The notes under the pieces: generated by a model
What the model saw: only the letters and a program-made list of their open reading frames with translations
What the model was told of the DNA's origin: nothing
Database searches by the model: none
Position numbers and translations under genes: made by a program
In this document: positions 1-6,353 of the stretch, piece after piece
Layout: each line of letters begins with the position of its first letter
Numbering within the stretch: position 1 is the stretch's first letter
NCBI GenBank assembly: GCA_016791285.1
Contig: JAEUMX010000151.1
Span: 1 to 10,288, forward strand
Reading direction: 5' to 3'
Source of the DNA: Burkholderiales bacterium
GTDB taxonomy: Bacteria > Pseudomonadota > Gammaproteobacteria > Burkholderiales > JAEUMW01
DNA length: 10,288 bases

Positions 1-25
1 CCATCGCACGAAGGAGGGGTAGCAA

Positions 26-1013
26 ATGAACGTCACCATCAACGAGCCGCAGGAGTTCGTCACGCGCTGGATCAATCTGGCGCAACCCGTGGTCGGTGCC
101 AAGCCGATCTTTCGCACCGACGAGTGGTTCGCGCCCGCCGAGCGCATGTTGAGCCCGGAGCCCGCGGTATTCATCGCAGGCAAGTTCGACGACCACGGCA
201 AGTGGATGGACGGCTGGGAGACGCGGCGCCGGCGCGGCGGCGGTTACGACTACTGCATCATCAAGCTGGGGCTGCCGGGCATCATCAAGGGCGTGGACAT
301 CGACACCTCGCACTTCACCTGCAACTATCCGCCGGCCGCCTCGCTCGACGCGTACTGCGCCGAAGCCGAGCCGAACGACGCCACGCAGTGGACCACCGTC
401 GTGCCGTCGGTGAGCCTGCAGGGCAACACGCACCACTACGTCTCGGTCGACGACGAGCGCACCTGGACGCACGTGCGGCTCAACATCTATCCCGACGGCG
501 GGGTGGCACGACTGCGCGTGTACGGTCAGGTGCAGTGCAACTGGGACAAGCGCGATCCGAACGAGCGCGTCGACCTCTGCGCCGTGGAGAACGGCGGCCG
601 GCCGATCGCCTGGAACGACTCGCACTTCGGCCCGCCGCATCCGCTGCTCACGCCGGGACGCGGCGTCAACATGGGCGACGGCTGGGAGACGCGGCGCCGG
701 CGCGAACCGGGCAACGACTGGATGATCATCGGTCATCGAGGAGGTGCTGGTCGACACCTGCCACTTCAAGGGCAACTATCCGGACCGCTGCTCGATCCAG
801 GGCGCGCTCTTCTCGGGCGGCACCGAGCGCTCGCTCATCACGCAGAGCATGTTCTGGCCGACCCTGCTGCCGGAGCAGAAGCTCGATGCGGATGCCATCC
901 ACACGTTCAAGGAGCAGGTACAGAAGGTCGGACCGGTGAGCCACGTGCGGCTCAACATCTTCCCCGACGGCGGGGTGAGCCGCCTGCGCCTCTACGGCCG
1001 CATCGCAAAGTAG
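26..1013 (+). pseudogene. alc: Allantoicase, frame-broken by a net 17-nt loss
   Basis: Allantoicase hydrolyses allantoate to ureidoglycolate and urea in the cytoplasm. The family is built of two homologous beta-sandwich repeats, and both are visible: DGWETRRRR at residues 62-70 and again at 218-226, and [11 protein letters not shown] at 149-159 matched by [11 protein letters not shown] at 942-974. The start is fixed by a strong Shine-Dalgarno (AAGGAGGGG, 11-19) six bases before ATG 26. The frame opened at 26 holds to about 730 (NDWMII) and the gene then continues one frame over from 732 ([16 protein letters not shown]) to TAG 1011-1013. By comparison with repeat 1 ([11 protein letters not shown]), six residues equivalent to KLGxPG are missing, so 17 nt net are gone. 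Restored length would be about 334 residues, normal for the family. A real null allele or an assembly error are both possible; identity of the gene is very secure. Confidence 0.93.
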
Positions 1014-1025
1014 GAGGAGACGAGA

Positions 1026-1528
1026 ATGAGCGCCGAGAAACTCAAGCTCGAACCCTTGACGAAGCAGGCTTTCGCACCGTTTGGCGACGTGGTCGAGAGC
1101 GAAGGGCGCGACTGGTACTTCATCAACGACAAGATGGTGAAGCGCTACCACGATCTTTGCGAAGTCGACACCGGCGCCGAGGGCGGGCGCACCGTGGTGA
1201 GCATCTGCGAGGCGCAGCCGAACACGTTTCCGATGCCGGTGCGCATGGTCGAGCGCCATGCCTGGTCGAGCCAGGCGTTCATCCCGGTCGACGACAATCC
1301 GTTCGTCGTGGTGGTCGCGCCGCCGGGCGAGACGGTGCGCAAGAGGATCTGCGCGCCTTCCTCACCAACGGTCGCCAGGGCATCAACTACAAGCGCGGCA
1401 CCTGGCACCACGTGCTGCTGGTGCCCAAGCGTCCAATGCGTTTCCTGGTGGTCGATCGCGCCGGGCCGGGCACGAACTGCGAGGAGTTCTGGTTCGACGA
1501 AGCGGATCAGTTCACCCTGGAGATCTAG
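1026..1528 (+). pseudogene. allA: Ureidoglycolate lyase, single-base frameshift
   Basis: AllA splits ureidoglycolate into glyoxylate and urea, the step after allantoicase. The gene starts 12 bases after the alc stop, with a good Shine-Dalgarno (GGAGGAGA, 1013-1020) before ATG 1026, so the two form an operon. The N-terminal part (residues 1-106, including [14 protein letters not shown] and [13 protein letters not shown]) reads in the start frame up to about 1343. The rest ([19 protein letters not shown], the family-typical [11 protein letters not shown], and [16 protein letters not shown]) reads in another frame to TAG 1526-1528. Restoring one G at AAG-AGG (1341-1346) gives AAG GAG GAT and rejoins the frames, for a protein of about 167 residues, the usual AllA size. 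No slippery heptamer is visible, so programmed frameshifting is unlikely. It is either a one-base sequencing error or a true null allele. Confidence 0.92.
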
Positions 1529-2082
1529 TCTTCCAGCGACCGGGTGTCGCGCTGTCTTGAGTCGCGACCCGAGCCGCCACTTGCACCGCAACAATCGGCG
1601 TTTCCATATGGGCTCTATGGCGGCCGCGGTAATCGCGCGCGGTCGGAGCTTCTACCATGGGCGCCGTGCCGATATTTTTTTGGAGGAGAGAAGAATGGGC
1701 TGCCTTACCACGCAGCAAGCACGAGACTCTTGCCGCGATCGGCTGCAGGGTGAACGCGATGGGGAGTTCCGTCGCTGCCTCGAAGAGATCGGGAAAATCG
1801 GTGGCTTCCGCCTCGCCGCGCTGCTGGGCGAAGGTCGTTAGGCCGCAAGCGCAATATCGAGGAGAACCGAGAATGTCCCAGCCCGCGGCCCTGTCCGTGC
1901 CGAGCGCACGGTCGGCAGTCAGCGCCCTCGGCGTACGGGGGCATCGAAGAACCCACCCACGAGGAGTGGATGACCGAGCGCTTGCGCGGGCCGATGAGCG
2001 ATCGATGGCTTGAGGCCGGACCGGATCCTCTCGCCGAGATCGCCCATCGCTTGCCGAGCGGTAAGGCGTCCATCGAGCAACC
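1529..2082 (+). other. Degraded stretch between allA and puuE
   Basis: This 554-base stretch has no intact gene of normal size. It holds two Shine-Dalgarno-plus-ATG starts (1682-1697 and 1859-1875), the uraD-like tail and the small coupled frame described separately. From 1529 to about 1680 I see no convincing coding signal in any frame and no clear terminator; it includes a run of seven T (within 1675-1681) just before the first Shine-Dalgarno. The layout looks like two former genes of the same operon that have lost internal sequence. Confidence 0.5.
1695..1841 (+). pseudogene. Probable remnant of OHCU decarboxylase C-terminus
   Basis: A 48-codon frame starts at ATG 1695 behind a strong Shine-Dalgarno (GGAGGAG, 1682-1688) and ends at TAG 1839-1841. 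Its second half (DGEFRRCLEEIGKIGGFRLA) resembles the C-terminal helix of 2-oxo-4-hydroxy-4-carboxy-5-ureidoimidazoline (OHCU) decarboxylases, whose ends typically read like EFxxALxEIxKIxRxRL. The preceding part of that motif, SKHETLAAIGCRVNA, is present just upstream but in the neighbouring frame (about 1712-1756); adding one G at GCG-AT (about 1754-1757) would join them. Most of a normal protein of roughly 165 residues is absent. OHCU decarboxylase makes (S)-allantoin from OHCU, so the genomic context fits. Recognition is by motif memory only; it could instead be an unrelated small gene. Confidence 0.42.
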
Positions 2083-2086
2083 ATGA
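1873..2086 (+). CDS. Small unrecognised protein, frame switch inside, stop coupled to puuE
   Basis: ATG 1873 sits eight bases after a Shine-Dalgarno (GAGGAG, 1859-1864) very similar in layout to those of alc and allA, and opens a frame beginning MSQPAALSVPSARSAV. That frame soon loses protein character. From about 1931 an adjacent frame reads like real protein (AYGGIEEPTHEEWMTERLRG, then MSDRWLEAGPDPLAEIAHRL) and ends with TGA 2084-2086, which overlaps the puuE ATG at 2083 as ATGA. That overlap is the usual sign of translational coupling. Neither frame alone has both a good start and a good end, so one base has probably been gained (or two lost) around 1925-1935, giving a protein of about 70 residues, or the gene has suffered a larger internal deletion. 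I do not recognise a family. Position suggests a ureide-related role, but this is only context. Confidence 0.4.
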
Positions 2087-3015
2087 GCACTCTCGCACAA
2101 CCCTACCCCCGCGACCTCATCGGCTACGGACGCGATGCGCCGCACGCCGCATGGCCCGGCGATGCGCGTATCGCCGTGCAGTTCGTGCTGAACTACGAGG
2201 AAGGCGGCGAGAACTGCGTGCTGCACGGTGACCGCGCGAGCGAGCAGTTCCTGTCCGAGATCATCGGCGCGCAGGCCTACGAGGCGCGCCACCTGTCGAT
2301 GGAATCGATCTACGAGTACGGGTCGCGCGTCGGGGTATGGCGCATCCTGCGCGAGTTCGAGCGGCGCGGGCTGCCGCTCACGGTGTTCGGGGTGTCGATG
2401 GCGCTCGAGCGCCACCCGGAGGCGACCGCCGCGTTCGTCGAGCTGGGGCACGAGATCGCCTGCCACGGCTGGCGCTGGATTCACTACCAGAGTATGGACG
2501 AGGCGGCCGAGCGCGAGCACATGCGCATCGGCGTCGAGATCATCCAGCGGCTGACGGGCGCCGCGCCGCAGGGCTGGTACACCGGGCGCGACAGCCCGAA
2601 CACGCGCCGGCTCGTGGTCGAGCACGGCGGCTTCGTCTACGACGCCGACTACTACGGCGACGAACTGCCGTTCTGGACCGAGGTCGCCACCACGGACGGC
2701 CGCACGGTGCCGCATCTGGTGGTGCCCTACACGCTCGATTCGAACGACATGCGCTTCGCCACGCCGCAGGGGTTCAACACCGGGGAGCAGTTCTACCAGT
2801 ATCTGAAGGACAGCTTCGACGTGCTGTACGCGGAAGGGGCGGAGCGGCCGAAGATGCTGTCGGTGGGCATGCACTGCCGGCTCTTGGGGCGCCCGGGGCG
2901 CTTCGCGGGTCTGCTGCGGTTTCTCGATCACATCGAACGCCACGACCGGGTCTGGGTGTGCCGGCGCATCGACATCGCACGGCACTGGGTGACGCAGCAT
3001 CCCTTTCAGGGTTAG
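2083..3015 (+). CDS. puuE: Metal-independent allantoinase PuuE (polysaccharide deacetylase fold)
   Basis: PuuE opens the hydantoin ring of (S)-allantoin to give allantoate in the cytoplasm. Unlike the dinuclear-metal amidohydrolase AllB, it belongs to the polysaccharide deacetylase (NodB-type) superfamily. The 310-residue protein has the expected marks: an N-terminal GYGRDAPHAAWPGDARIAV, NYEEGGEN at residues 37-44, GHEIACHGWRWIHYQ at 122-136 and GWYTGRDSPNTRRL in the middle, with a conserved late LSVGMHCRLLGRPGR segment. Length matches the family (about 300-320). The ATG overlaps the stop of the upstream small frame (ATGA), so translation is probably coupled. No separate Shine-Dalgarno is obvious. 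The gene is intact, in contrast to those before it, and sits 26 bases before the EamA gene. Confidence 0.93.
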   Translation: MSTLAQPYPRDLIGYGRDAPHAAWPGDARIAVQFVLNYEEGGENCVLHGDRASEQFLSEIIGAQAYEARHLSMESIYEYGSRVGVWRILREFERRGLPLTVFGVSMALERHPEATAAFVELGHEIACHGWRWIHYQSMDEAAEREHMRIGVEIIQRLTGAAPQGWYTGRDSPNTRRLVVEHGGFVYDADYYGDELPFWTEVATTDGRTVPHLVVPYTLDSNDMRFATPQGFNTGEQFYQYLKDSFDVLYAEGAERPKMLSVGMHCRLLGRPGRFAGLLRFLDHIERHDRVWVCRRIDIARHWVTQHPFQG

Positions 3016-3041
3016 GGGAGCGCACCTGCGGATGGACTGTC

Positions 3042-3959
3042 ATGTCGAGTAGCCGCTCCGGTGTGCGCAACGCGGCGCTTGCGCTCGCCGTGCTCTCGCT
3101 CATCTGGGGCTACAACTACGTGGTGATGAAAAGGGTCATGCAGTACGTCGATCCCTTTCAGTTTTCTGCGATGCGCACCCTGCTGGGCGCCGGCGTGCTG
3201 TTTCTGGCGCTCGTCTGGCTGCGCAAGCCACTGCGCCCGGTGGCCGTCGGACCGACGCTGCTGCTCGGCTTTCTGCAGACGGCGGTATTCACGGCCTTGC
3301 TGCAGTGGTCGCTCGTCAGCGGGGCGGCGGGCAAGTCCGCCGTCCTGACCTACACCATGCCGTTCTGGCTCCTGCTTTTCGCTTGGGTCGGGCTCGGCGA
3401 GCGCATTCGGGGCATGCAGTGGGTCGCGGTCGCGGCGGCCGCAGTCGGACTCATCTTCATTCTCGAACCGGGCAGCGTCCAGGGCAGCGCGCAAAGCAGC
3501 GGCCTTGCCGTGGCGGGTGGCGTCGTCTGGGCGGTCAGCGCCGTCGTGGCGAAACGATTGCGCGCACGGGTGGAACTCGATCTCCTGTCTCTCACCGCGT
3601 GGCAGATGCTCTTCGGGTCCTTGGTACTGGTTGCGCTCGCGCTGGTGCTGCCGGCGATGCGACCGCTCGAAATCAACGCCTACTTCATCGGTGCGCTCGC
3701 GTTCAACGCGATCTGCGGTACCGGTCTCGCCTGGCTGCTGTGGCTTTACGTGCTGGACAAGCTGCCCGCCGGCGTGGCGGGACTGTCGTCGCTTTCGGTG
3801 CCCGCCGTCGGTGTGCTCTCCGCATGGCTCGAGCTCGGCGAGCGGCCGAGCGAGGCTGAGACCGTGGGAATGGTCCTGATTGCCGGCGCGCTGGCAATGC
3901 TGTCGCTGATCGGCATCGCGCGTCAGCGTCAAGTGGAGCATCTCACCGCGCAGGAGTGA
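3042..3959 (+). CDS. EamA/DMT-family permease
   Basis: This is a 305-residue inner-membrane protein of the drug/metabolite transporter superfamily, with about ten hydrophobic segments arranged as two EamA repeats (about residues 8-142 and 155-296). The first opens with the family-typical LSLIWGYNYVVMKRV; each repeat ends near a LGER motif (GLGERIRGMQ and ELGERPSEAE) followed by a final hydrophobic helix. Start ATG 3042 is chosen because the protein begins directly before the first membrane segment; the upstream AGGGGAG is too distant (about 22 bases) to be a good Shine-Dalgarno, so initiation may depend on readthrough from puuE, which ends 26 bases earlier. Substrate cannot be read from the sequence. 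Some family members export amino acids or metabolites, and a ureide or nitrogen-product role is only suggested by the neighbourhood. Confidence 0.9.
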   Translation: MSSSRSGVRNAALALAVLSLIWGYNYVVMKRVMQYVDPFQFSAMRTLLGAGVLFLALVWLRKPLRPVAVGPTLLLGFLQTAVFTALLQWSLVSGAAGKSAVLTYTMPFWLLLFAWVGLGERIRGMQWVAVAAAAVGLIFILEPGSVQGSAQSSGLAVAGGVVWAVSAVVAKRLRARVELDLLSLTAWQMLFGSLVLVALALVLPAMRPLEINAYFIGALAFNAICGTGLAWLLWLYVLDKLPAGVAGLSSLSVPAVGVLSAWLELGERPSEAETVGMVLIAGALAMLSLIGIARQRQVEHLTAQE

Positions 3960-4145
3960 GAAGACGGAGAGATCGAGTCGGAGCAAGCTGCACGGGATTC
4001 GCTGCCGTGGTGCGGGACATTGCATGGTTCCCGCGGCGCTTGCGATCCGTCACCGCTCCTGACCGAAGAGCGGTAGTTTACAAGACCCCCAACGATTGCA
4101 TACCATCATTATTGGTCAGGATGTTAAGGGCGCATACAGTTCGCC
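3960..4145. other. Intergenic region upstream of the GntR gene
   Basis: This 186-base gap ends the first gene group. It contains a 6-bp stem (4012-4017 with 4029-4034, loop 11), a 7-bp stem (4052-4074) listed as a possible terminator, and then a clearly AT-richer stretch from about 4075 to 4125 that is the likely control region of the regulator gene. In that stretch TTTACA (4077-4082) is a fair -35 box, but its -10 partner (CATACC region, about 4099-4104) is poor. ACCA (4102-4105) and TGGT (4113-4116) form a short interrupted inverted repeat that could be a regulator half-site pair. Confidence 0.35.
4052..4074 (+). terminator. Possible terminator hairpin after the EamA gene
   Basis: ACCGCTC (4052-4058) pairs perfectly with GAGCGGT (4068-4074) around a nine-base loop. 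Only three T follow closely (AGTTTA), so it is a weak candidate for an intrinsic terminator; it could also be a chance hairpin. Confidence 0.3.
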
Positions 4146-4862
4146 ATGCAATCGTCGGCAAGGCGCCAGCGGGCAGCCCCGGCTACCCGCGGCGCGGCCC
4201 CGCTCAGCAACGAAGAGATCTATGGGCGCATTTACGAGGCCATCGTCGAACGGCGCCTGCCGCCCGGTACCAAGCTCTCGGAAGAGAAGCTCGGCAAGGC
4301 GTTCGGTGTCAGCCGGACCCGCATCCGCGAGATTCTGTGCAGGTTCTCGCACGAGAAGATCGTAAGCCTCGTTCCCAACCGTGGCGCATTCGTCGCGAGC
4401 CCCACCGTGGCCGAGACGCACGCCGTCTTCGAAGCGCGCAAAGCGATCGAGGTGGCGCTGGTCAGGACGCTGGCCGAACGCGGGACCGCGGACGATATCG
4501 CACGGTTGCGCAGACATGCGGCGGCAGAGCATGCGGCGCGCGACGCTAGCGACTGGAAGCTGTTGATCAAGCTGTCCGGCGACTTCCATCTGCTGCTGGC
4601 GGAGTCGGCCGGGAACGCCTTTCTGCTCGATACGATGCGCGGGCTCGTGTCGCTCACCCGGTTGATCATCTATCTCTACGACTCGGCGCGGGCACCCGCA
4701 TGCCTCGATCACGAGCACGAGACGATCGTCACCGCCATCGAGAGCGGGGACGCCACCTCGGCCGAGCGCGAAATCGCGGGGCACATCGACCACGTGCTGG
4801 CCAGTCTGCATCTGAAGGAAGAGGCGGTGGAAGCGATCGATCTCGAGAAAATCTTCGCATGA
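4146..4862 (+). CDS. GntR-family transcriptional regulator, FCD subfamily
   Basis: A 238-residue regulator with an N-terminal winged helix-turn-helix (about residues 22-92: EEIYGRIYEAIVERRLPPGT, KLSEEKLGKAFGVSRTRIRE, VPNRGAFVASP) and a C-terminal FCD ligand-binding domain (about 100-225). The FCD metal-site residues are in the expected pattern: Asp146 and His148 in SGDFHLLLAESAGN, His189/His191 in CLDHEHE, and His213/His216 in GHIDHV. Such proteins usually sense organic acids or related metabolites and repress neighbouring genes. Start ATG 4146 lacks a strong Shine-Dalgarno (AAGGG is about 15 bases away), so the basic N-terminal tail of about 20 residues may be partly misassigned. It lies 207 bases upstream of the binding protein gene, whose promoter carries palindromes of the kind FCD proteins bind, so it is the likely regulator of that operon. 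The effector, perhaps a ureide, is inference. Confidence 0.92.
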   Translation: MQSSARRQRAAPATRGAAPLSNEEIYGRIYEAIVERRLPPGTKLSEEKLGKAFGVSRTRIREILCRFSHEKIVSLVPNRGAFVASPTVAETHAVFEARKAIEVALVRTLAERGTADDIARLRRHAAAEHAARDASDWKLLIKLSGDFHLLLAESAGNAFLLDTMRGLVSLTRLIIYLYDSARAPACLDHEHETIVTAIESGDATSAEREIAGHIDHVLASLHLKEEAVEAIDLEKIFA

Positions 4863-4868
4863 TTCTCC

Positions 4869-4885
4869 GCGCGCCTGCCGCGCGC
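4869..4885 (+). terminator. GC hairpin just after the GntR gene
   Basis: GCGCGC (4869-4874) can pair with GCGCGC (4880-4885) around a five-base loop, six bases after the regulator stop, followed by CCTTTGT. The T tract is short, so termination is only a possibility; such alternating GC can also arise by chance in this GC-rich DNA. Confidence 0.3.
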
Positions 4886-4947
4886 CCTTTGTCGCCCGTT
4901 GTCACCTCGGCGGCGCGGTCCAGCGGCTGCGCGGGGGCGGGGCGGGT

Positions 4948-4977
4948 TTGACCTTTCTTTTCAAGTTTGTATACAAT
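4948..4977 (+). promoter_or_regulatory. Sigma-70-type promoter for the binding protein/permease operon
   Basis: TTGACC (4948-4953, five of six bases of the -35 consensus) is followed after 18 bases by TACAAT (4972-4977, five of six bases of the -10 consensus); a 16-base alternative is TATACA at 4970-4975. It lies in a distinctly AT-richer island between GC-rich flanks, about 90 bases before the start of the binding protein gene. The expected transcription start is near 4984, leaving a leader of about 85 bases. Confidence 0.6.
4967..4976. promoter_or_regulatory. Palindromic operator TTGTATACAA over the -10 box
   Basis: A perfect 10-bp palindrome overlapping the predicted -10 element. Core TNGTATACNA-like palindromes are typical of operators for FCD-type GntR regulators, and such a regulator is encoded immediately upstream. 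A bound protein here would block RNA polymerase, so repression is the natural reading. Confidence 0.55.
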
Positions 4978-4990
4978 TTATCTGTACGTA

Positions 4991-4998
4991 AGTATACT
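4991..4998. promoter_or_regulatory. Second palindrome AGTATACT downstream of the promoter
   Basis: A perfect 8-bp palindrome sharing the GTATAC core with the upstream site. The two centres are 23 bp apart, about two helical turns, so both would face roughly the same side of the DNA. A third degenerate copy, GTATGCGTAC (5015-5024), follows 25 bp further on. This spacing suggests cooperative binding of a dimeric regulator. Confidence 0.45.
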
Positions 4999-5069
4999 GC
5001 GATGCAGCAAGACTGTATGCGTACCTGAGCCGCACCTGGCATCTCAACCTCCCGCGGGAGACCTGCGCC

Positions 5070-6326
5070 ATGTTCAAGATCTCAGCCCGTATCGCCGGTG
5101 TCGCGCTTGCGCTTCTTGCGCTGCTGATCCCCCTGCCCGCGAGTGCTCAGGACAAGGTGCTCAAGATCGGCGTGCTCGGGGTCATGCACGGGCCCGCCGC
5201 GTCGTGGGGGCTCGTCAACAAGACCAGCGCCGAGACCACCGCCGAGATGTACAACGAGAAGGGCGGTGTCGAGATCGGCGGCGAGAAGTACCGGATCCAG
5301 ATCGTGAGCTTCGACGATCGGCTCGACCCGCGGCTCGCGCTCGACGGCGCGCGGCACCTGATCGAGCAGGACGGCGTGCGCTACATCATCGGGCCGAACG
5401 TGGATACCACGGCCGGTGTCATCGTCCCCCTCCTGCGCACCGGCGGCGCGGTCAACATCGCCTACGGCTTTGGCAGGTTCCTGTACACGCCGCCGCAGCG
5501 CAACTCGATTCTCGGCATGGTGGCTTCGTTTCAGGCCGCACCCGTCATCTACCGCCACCTGATCGAGACGAAAGGCATCCGCAGCGTGAGCTTCGTGGCG
5601 CGCAACGAGGTGGATTCGTTGAACCAGCGCGACGAGGGCGTGCAGGCCGCGCGCGGCGCCGGGCTCGTCGTCGTTTCGTCCTCGACCGAGTACGCGGCGG
5701 GCACCACCAACTTCAGACCGGTCATACGGCGCCTGCTGGCTGCCCGCGACAATCCGGTGCTCGTCGGCGCCGCGGGTCAGCTCGGCGGCCCGGCGTTGCC
5801 GAGCGGGGGCACGCCGGATCTGATCGTGCTCTCCGGCGCCGCTCCCGGCGATGCCCCCTTGATGCTCATCGCGCTGCGCGAGGCGGGTTTCACGGGGCTC
5901 GTCGCCGCGGAAACGGCGCAGGACGCGAAGCTGCTGGCCGAGGCGGGAGCGGCGGCCGAAGGCTTCATCTCGGTGGGTGGCGCGAGCCCGCCCGACACGC
6001 GCAGCCCCTACATGGAGGAGTTCGTCAAGCGCTACACGAAGCGCGCGGGTGAATGGCACGACGAGGCCGGCACCAAGGTATACGCCCTCGAGATGATTCT
6101 GCGCACCCTGCAGAAGGCGGGGCCGAAGGCGATCGACGACGTTACCGAGTTCCTGAACGCCATTCCCGCTTTCGAGATCGACAATCCTTTCGTCAAGGAC
6201 AAGACCCCGCTGCGGTACGTCGGAATGAGATTCTTCAACCAGCAGCGCCAGATCGGCGTGCCGATGGTGGTGAACGAGTTCAAGGGCGGCAAGTTCCACA
6301 CGCTGTTCTTCGGCTCTGTCGAGTAG
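5070..6326 (+). CDS. Periplasmic ABC-type substrate-binding protein (LivK-like)
   Basis: A 418-residue secreted protein. It has a clear Sec signal peptide (Lys3 and Arg7, hydrophobic core 8-22, ASA at 24-26 with cleavage expected before Gln27) and no lipobox cysteine. The mature part follows the type 1 periplasmic binding fold used for branched-chain amino acids, amides and aromatic acids: an opening LKIGVLGVMHGPAASWG, AEMYNEKGG, VRYIIGPNVDTTAG and a second lobe with FVARNEVDSLNQRDEGVQAA. The Shine-Dalgarno GGGAG (5056-5060) lies nine bases before ATG 5070. It heads an operon, yet no ABC permease or ATPase gene follows; instead an NCS1 permease starts 27 bases after the stop. It may deliver ligand to a transporter encoded elsewhere, or act in sensing. 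The ligand is not visible; a ureide or hydantoin is inferred from context. Confidence 0.9.
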   Translation: MFKISARIAGVALALLALLIPLPASAQDKVLKIGVLGVMHGPAASWGLVNKTSAETTAEMYNEKGGVEIGGEKYRIQIVSFDDRLDPRLALDGARHLIEQDGVRYIIGPNVDTTAGVIVPLLRTGGAVNIAYGFGRFLYTPPQRNSILGMVASFQAAPVIYRHLIETKGIRSVSFVARNEVDSLNQRDEGVQAARGAGLVVVSSSTEYAAGTTNFRPVIRRLLAARDNPVLVGAAGQLGGPALPSGGTPDLIVLSGAAPGDAPLMLIALREAGFTGLVAAETAQDAKLLAEAGAAAEGFISVGGASPPDTRSPYMEEFVKRYTKRAGEWHDEAGTKVYALEMILRTLQKAGPKAIDDVTEFLNAIPAFEIDNPFVKDKTPLRYVGMRFFNQQRQIGVPMVVNEFKGGKFHTLFFGSVE

Positions 6327-6353
6327 TCGGCCGCCCCACGACAGGAGACAGCG

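Noticed and set aside
1338..1350. Programmed ribosomal frameshifting in allA.
   Set aside because: No slippery heptamer, no obvious downstream pseudoknot, and the family is not known to use frameshifting.
26..1528. A continuous 500-codon frame that begins as allantoicase and ends as ureidoglycolate lyase, looking like a fusion enzyme.
   Set aside because: The middle 200 residues are an out-of-frame, Arg/Gly/Ala-rich reading of the true alc end and allA start. The frame stays open only because two frame breaks return to the same phase in GC-rich DNA.
1705..3000. A 431-codon minus-strand frame opposite puuE.
   Set aside because: Low-complexity charged composition and full overlap with a clearly identified allantoinase show it to be a shadow.
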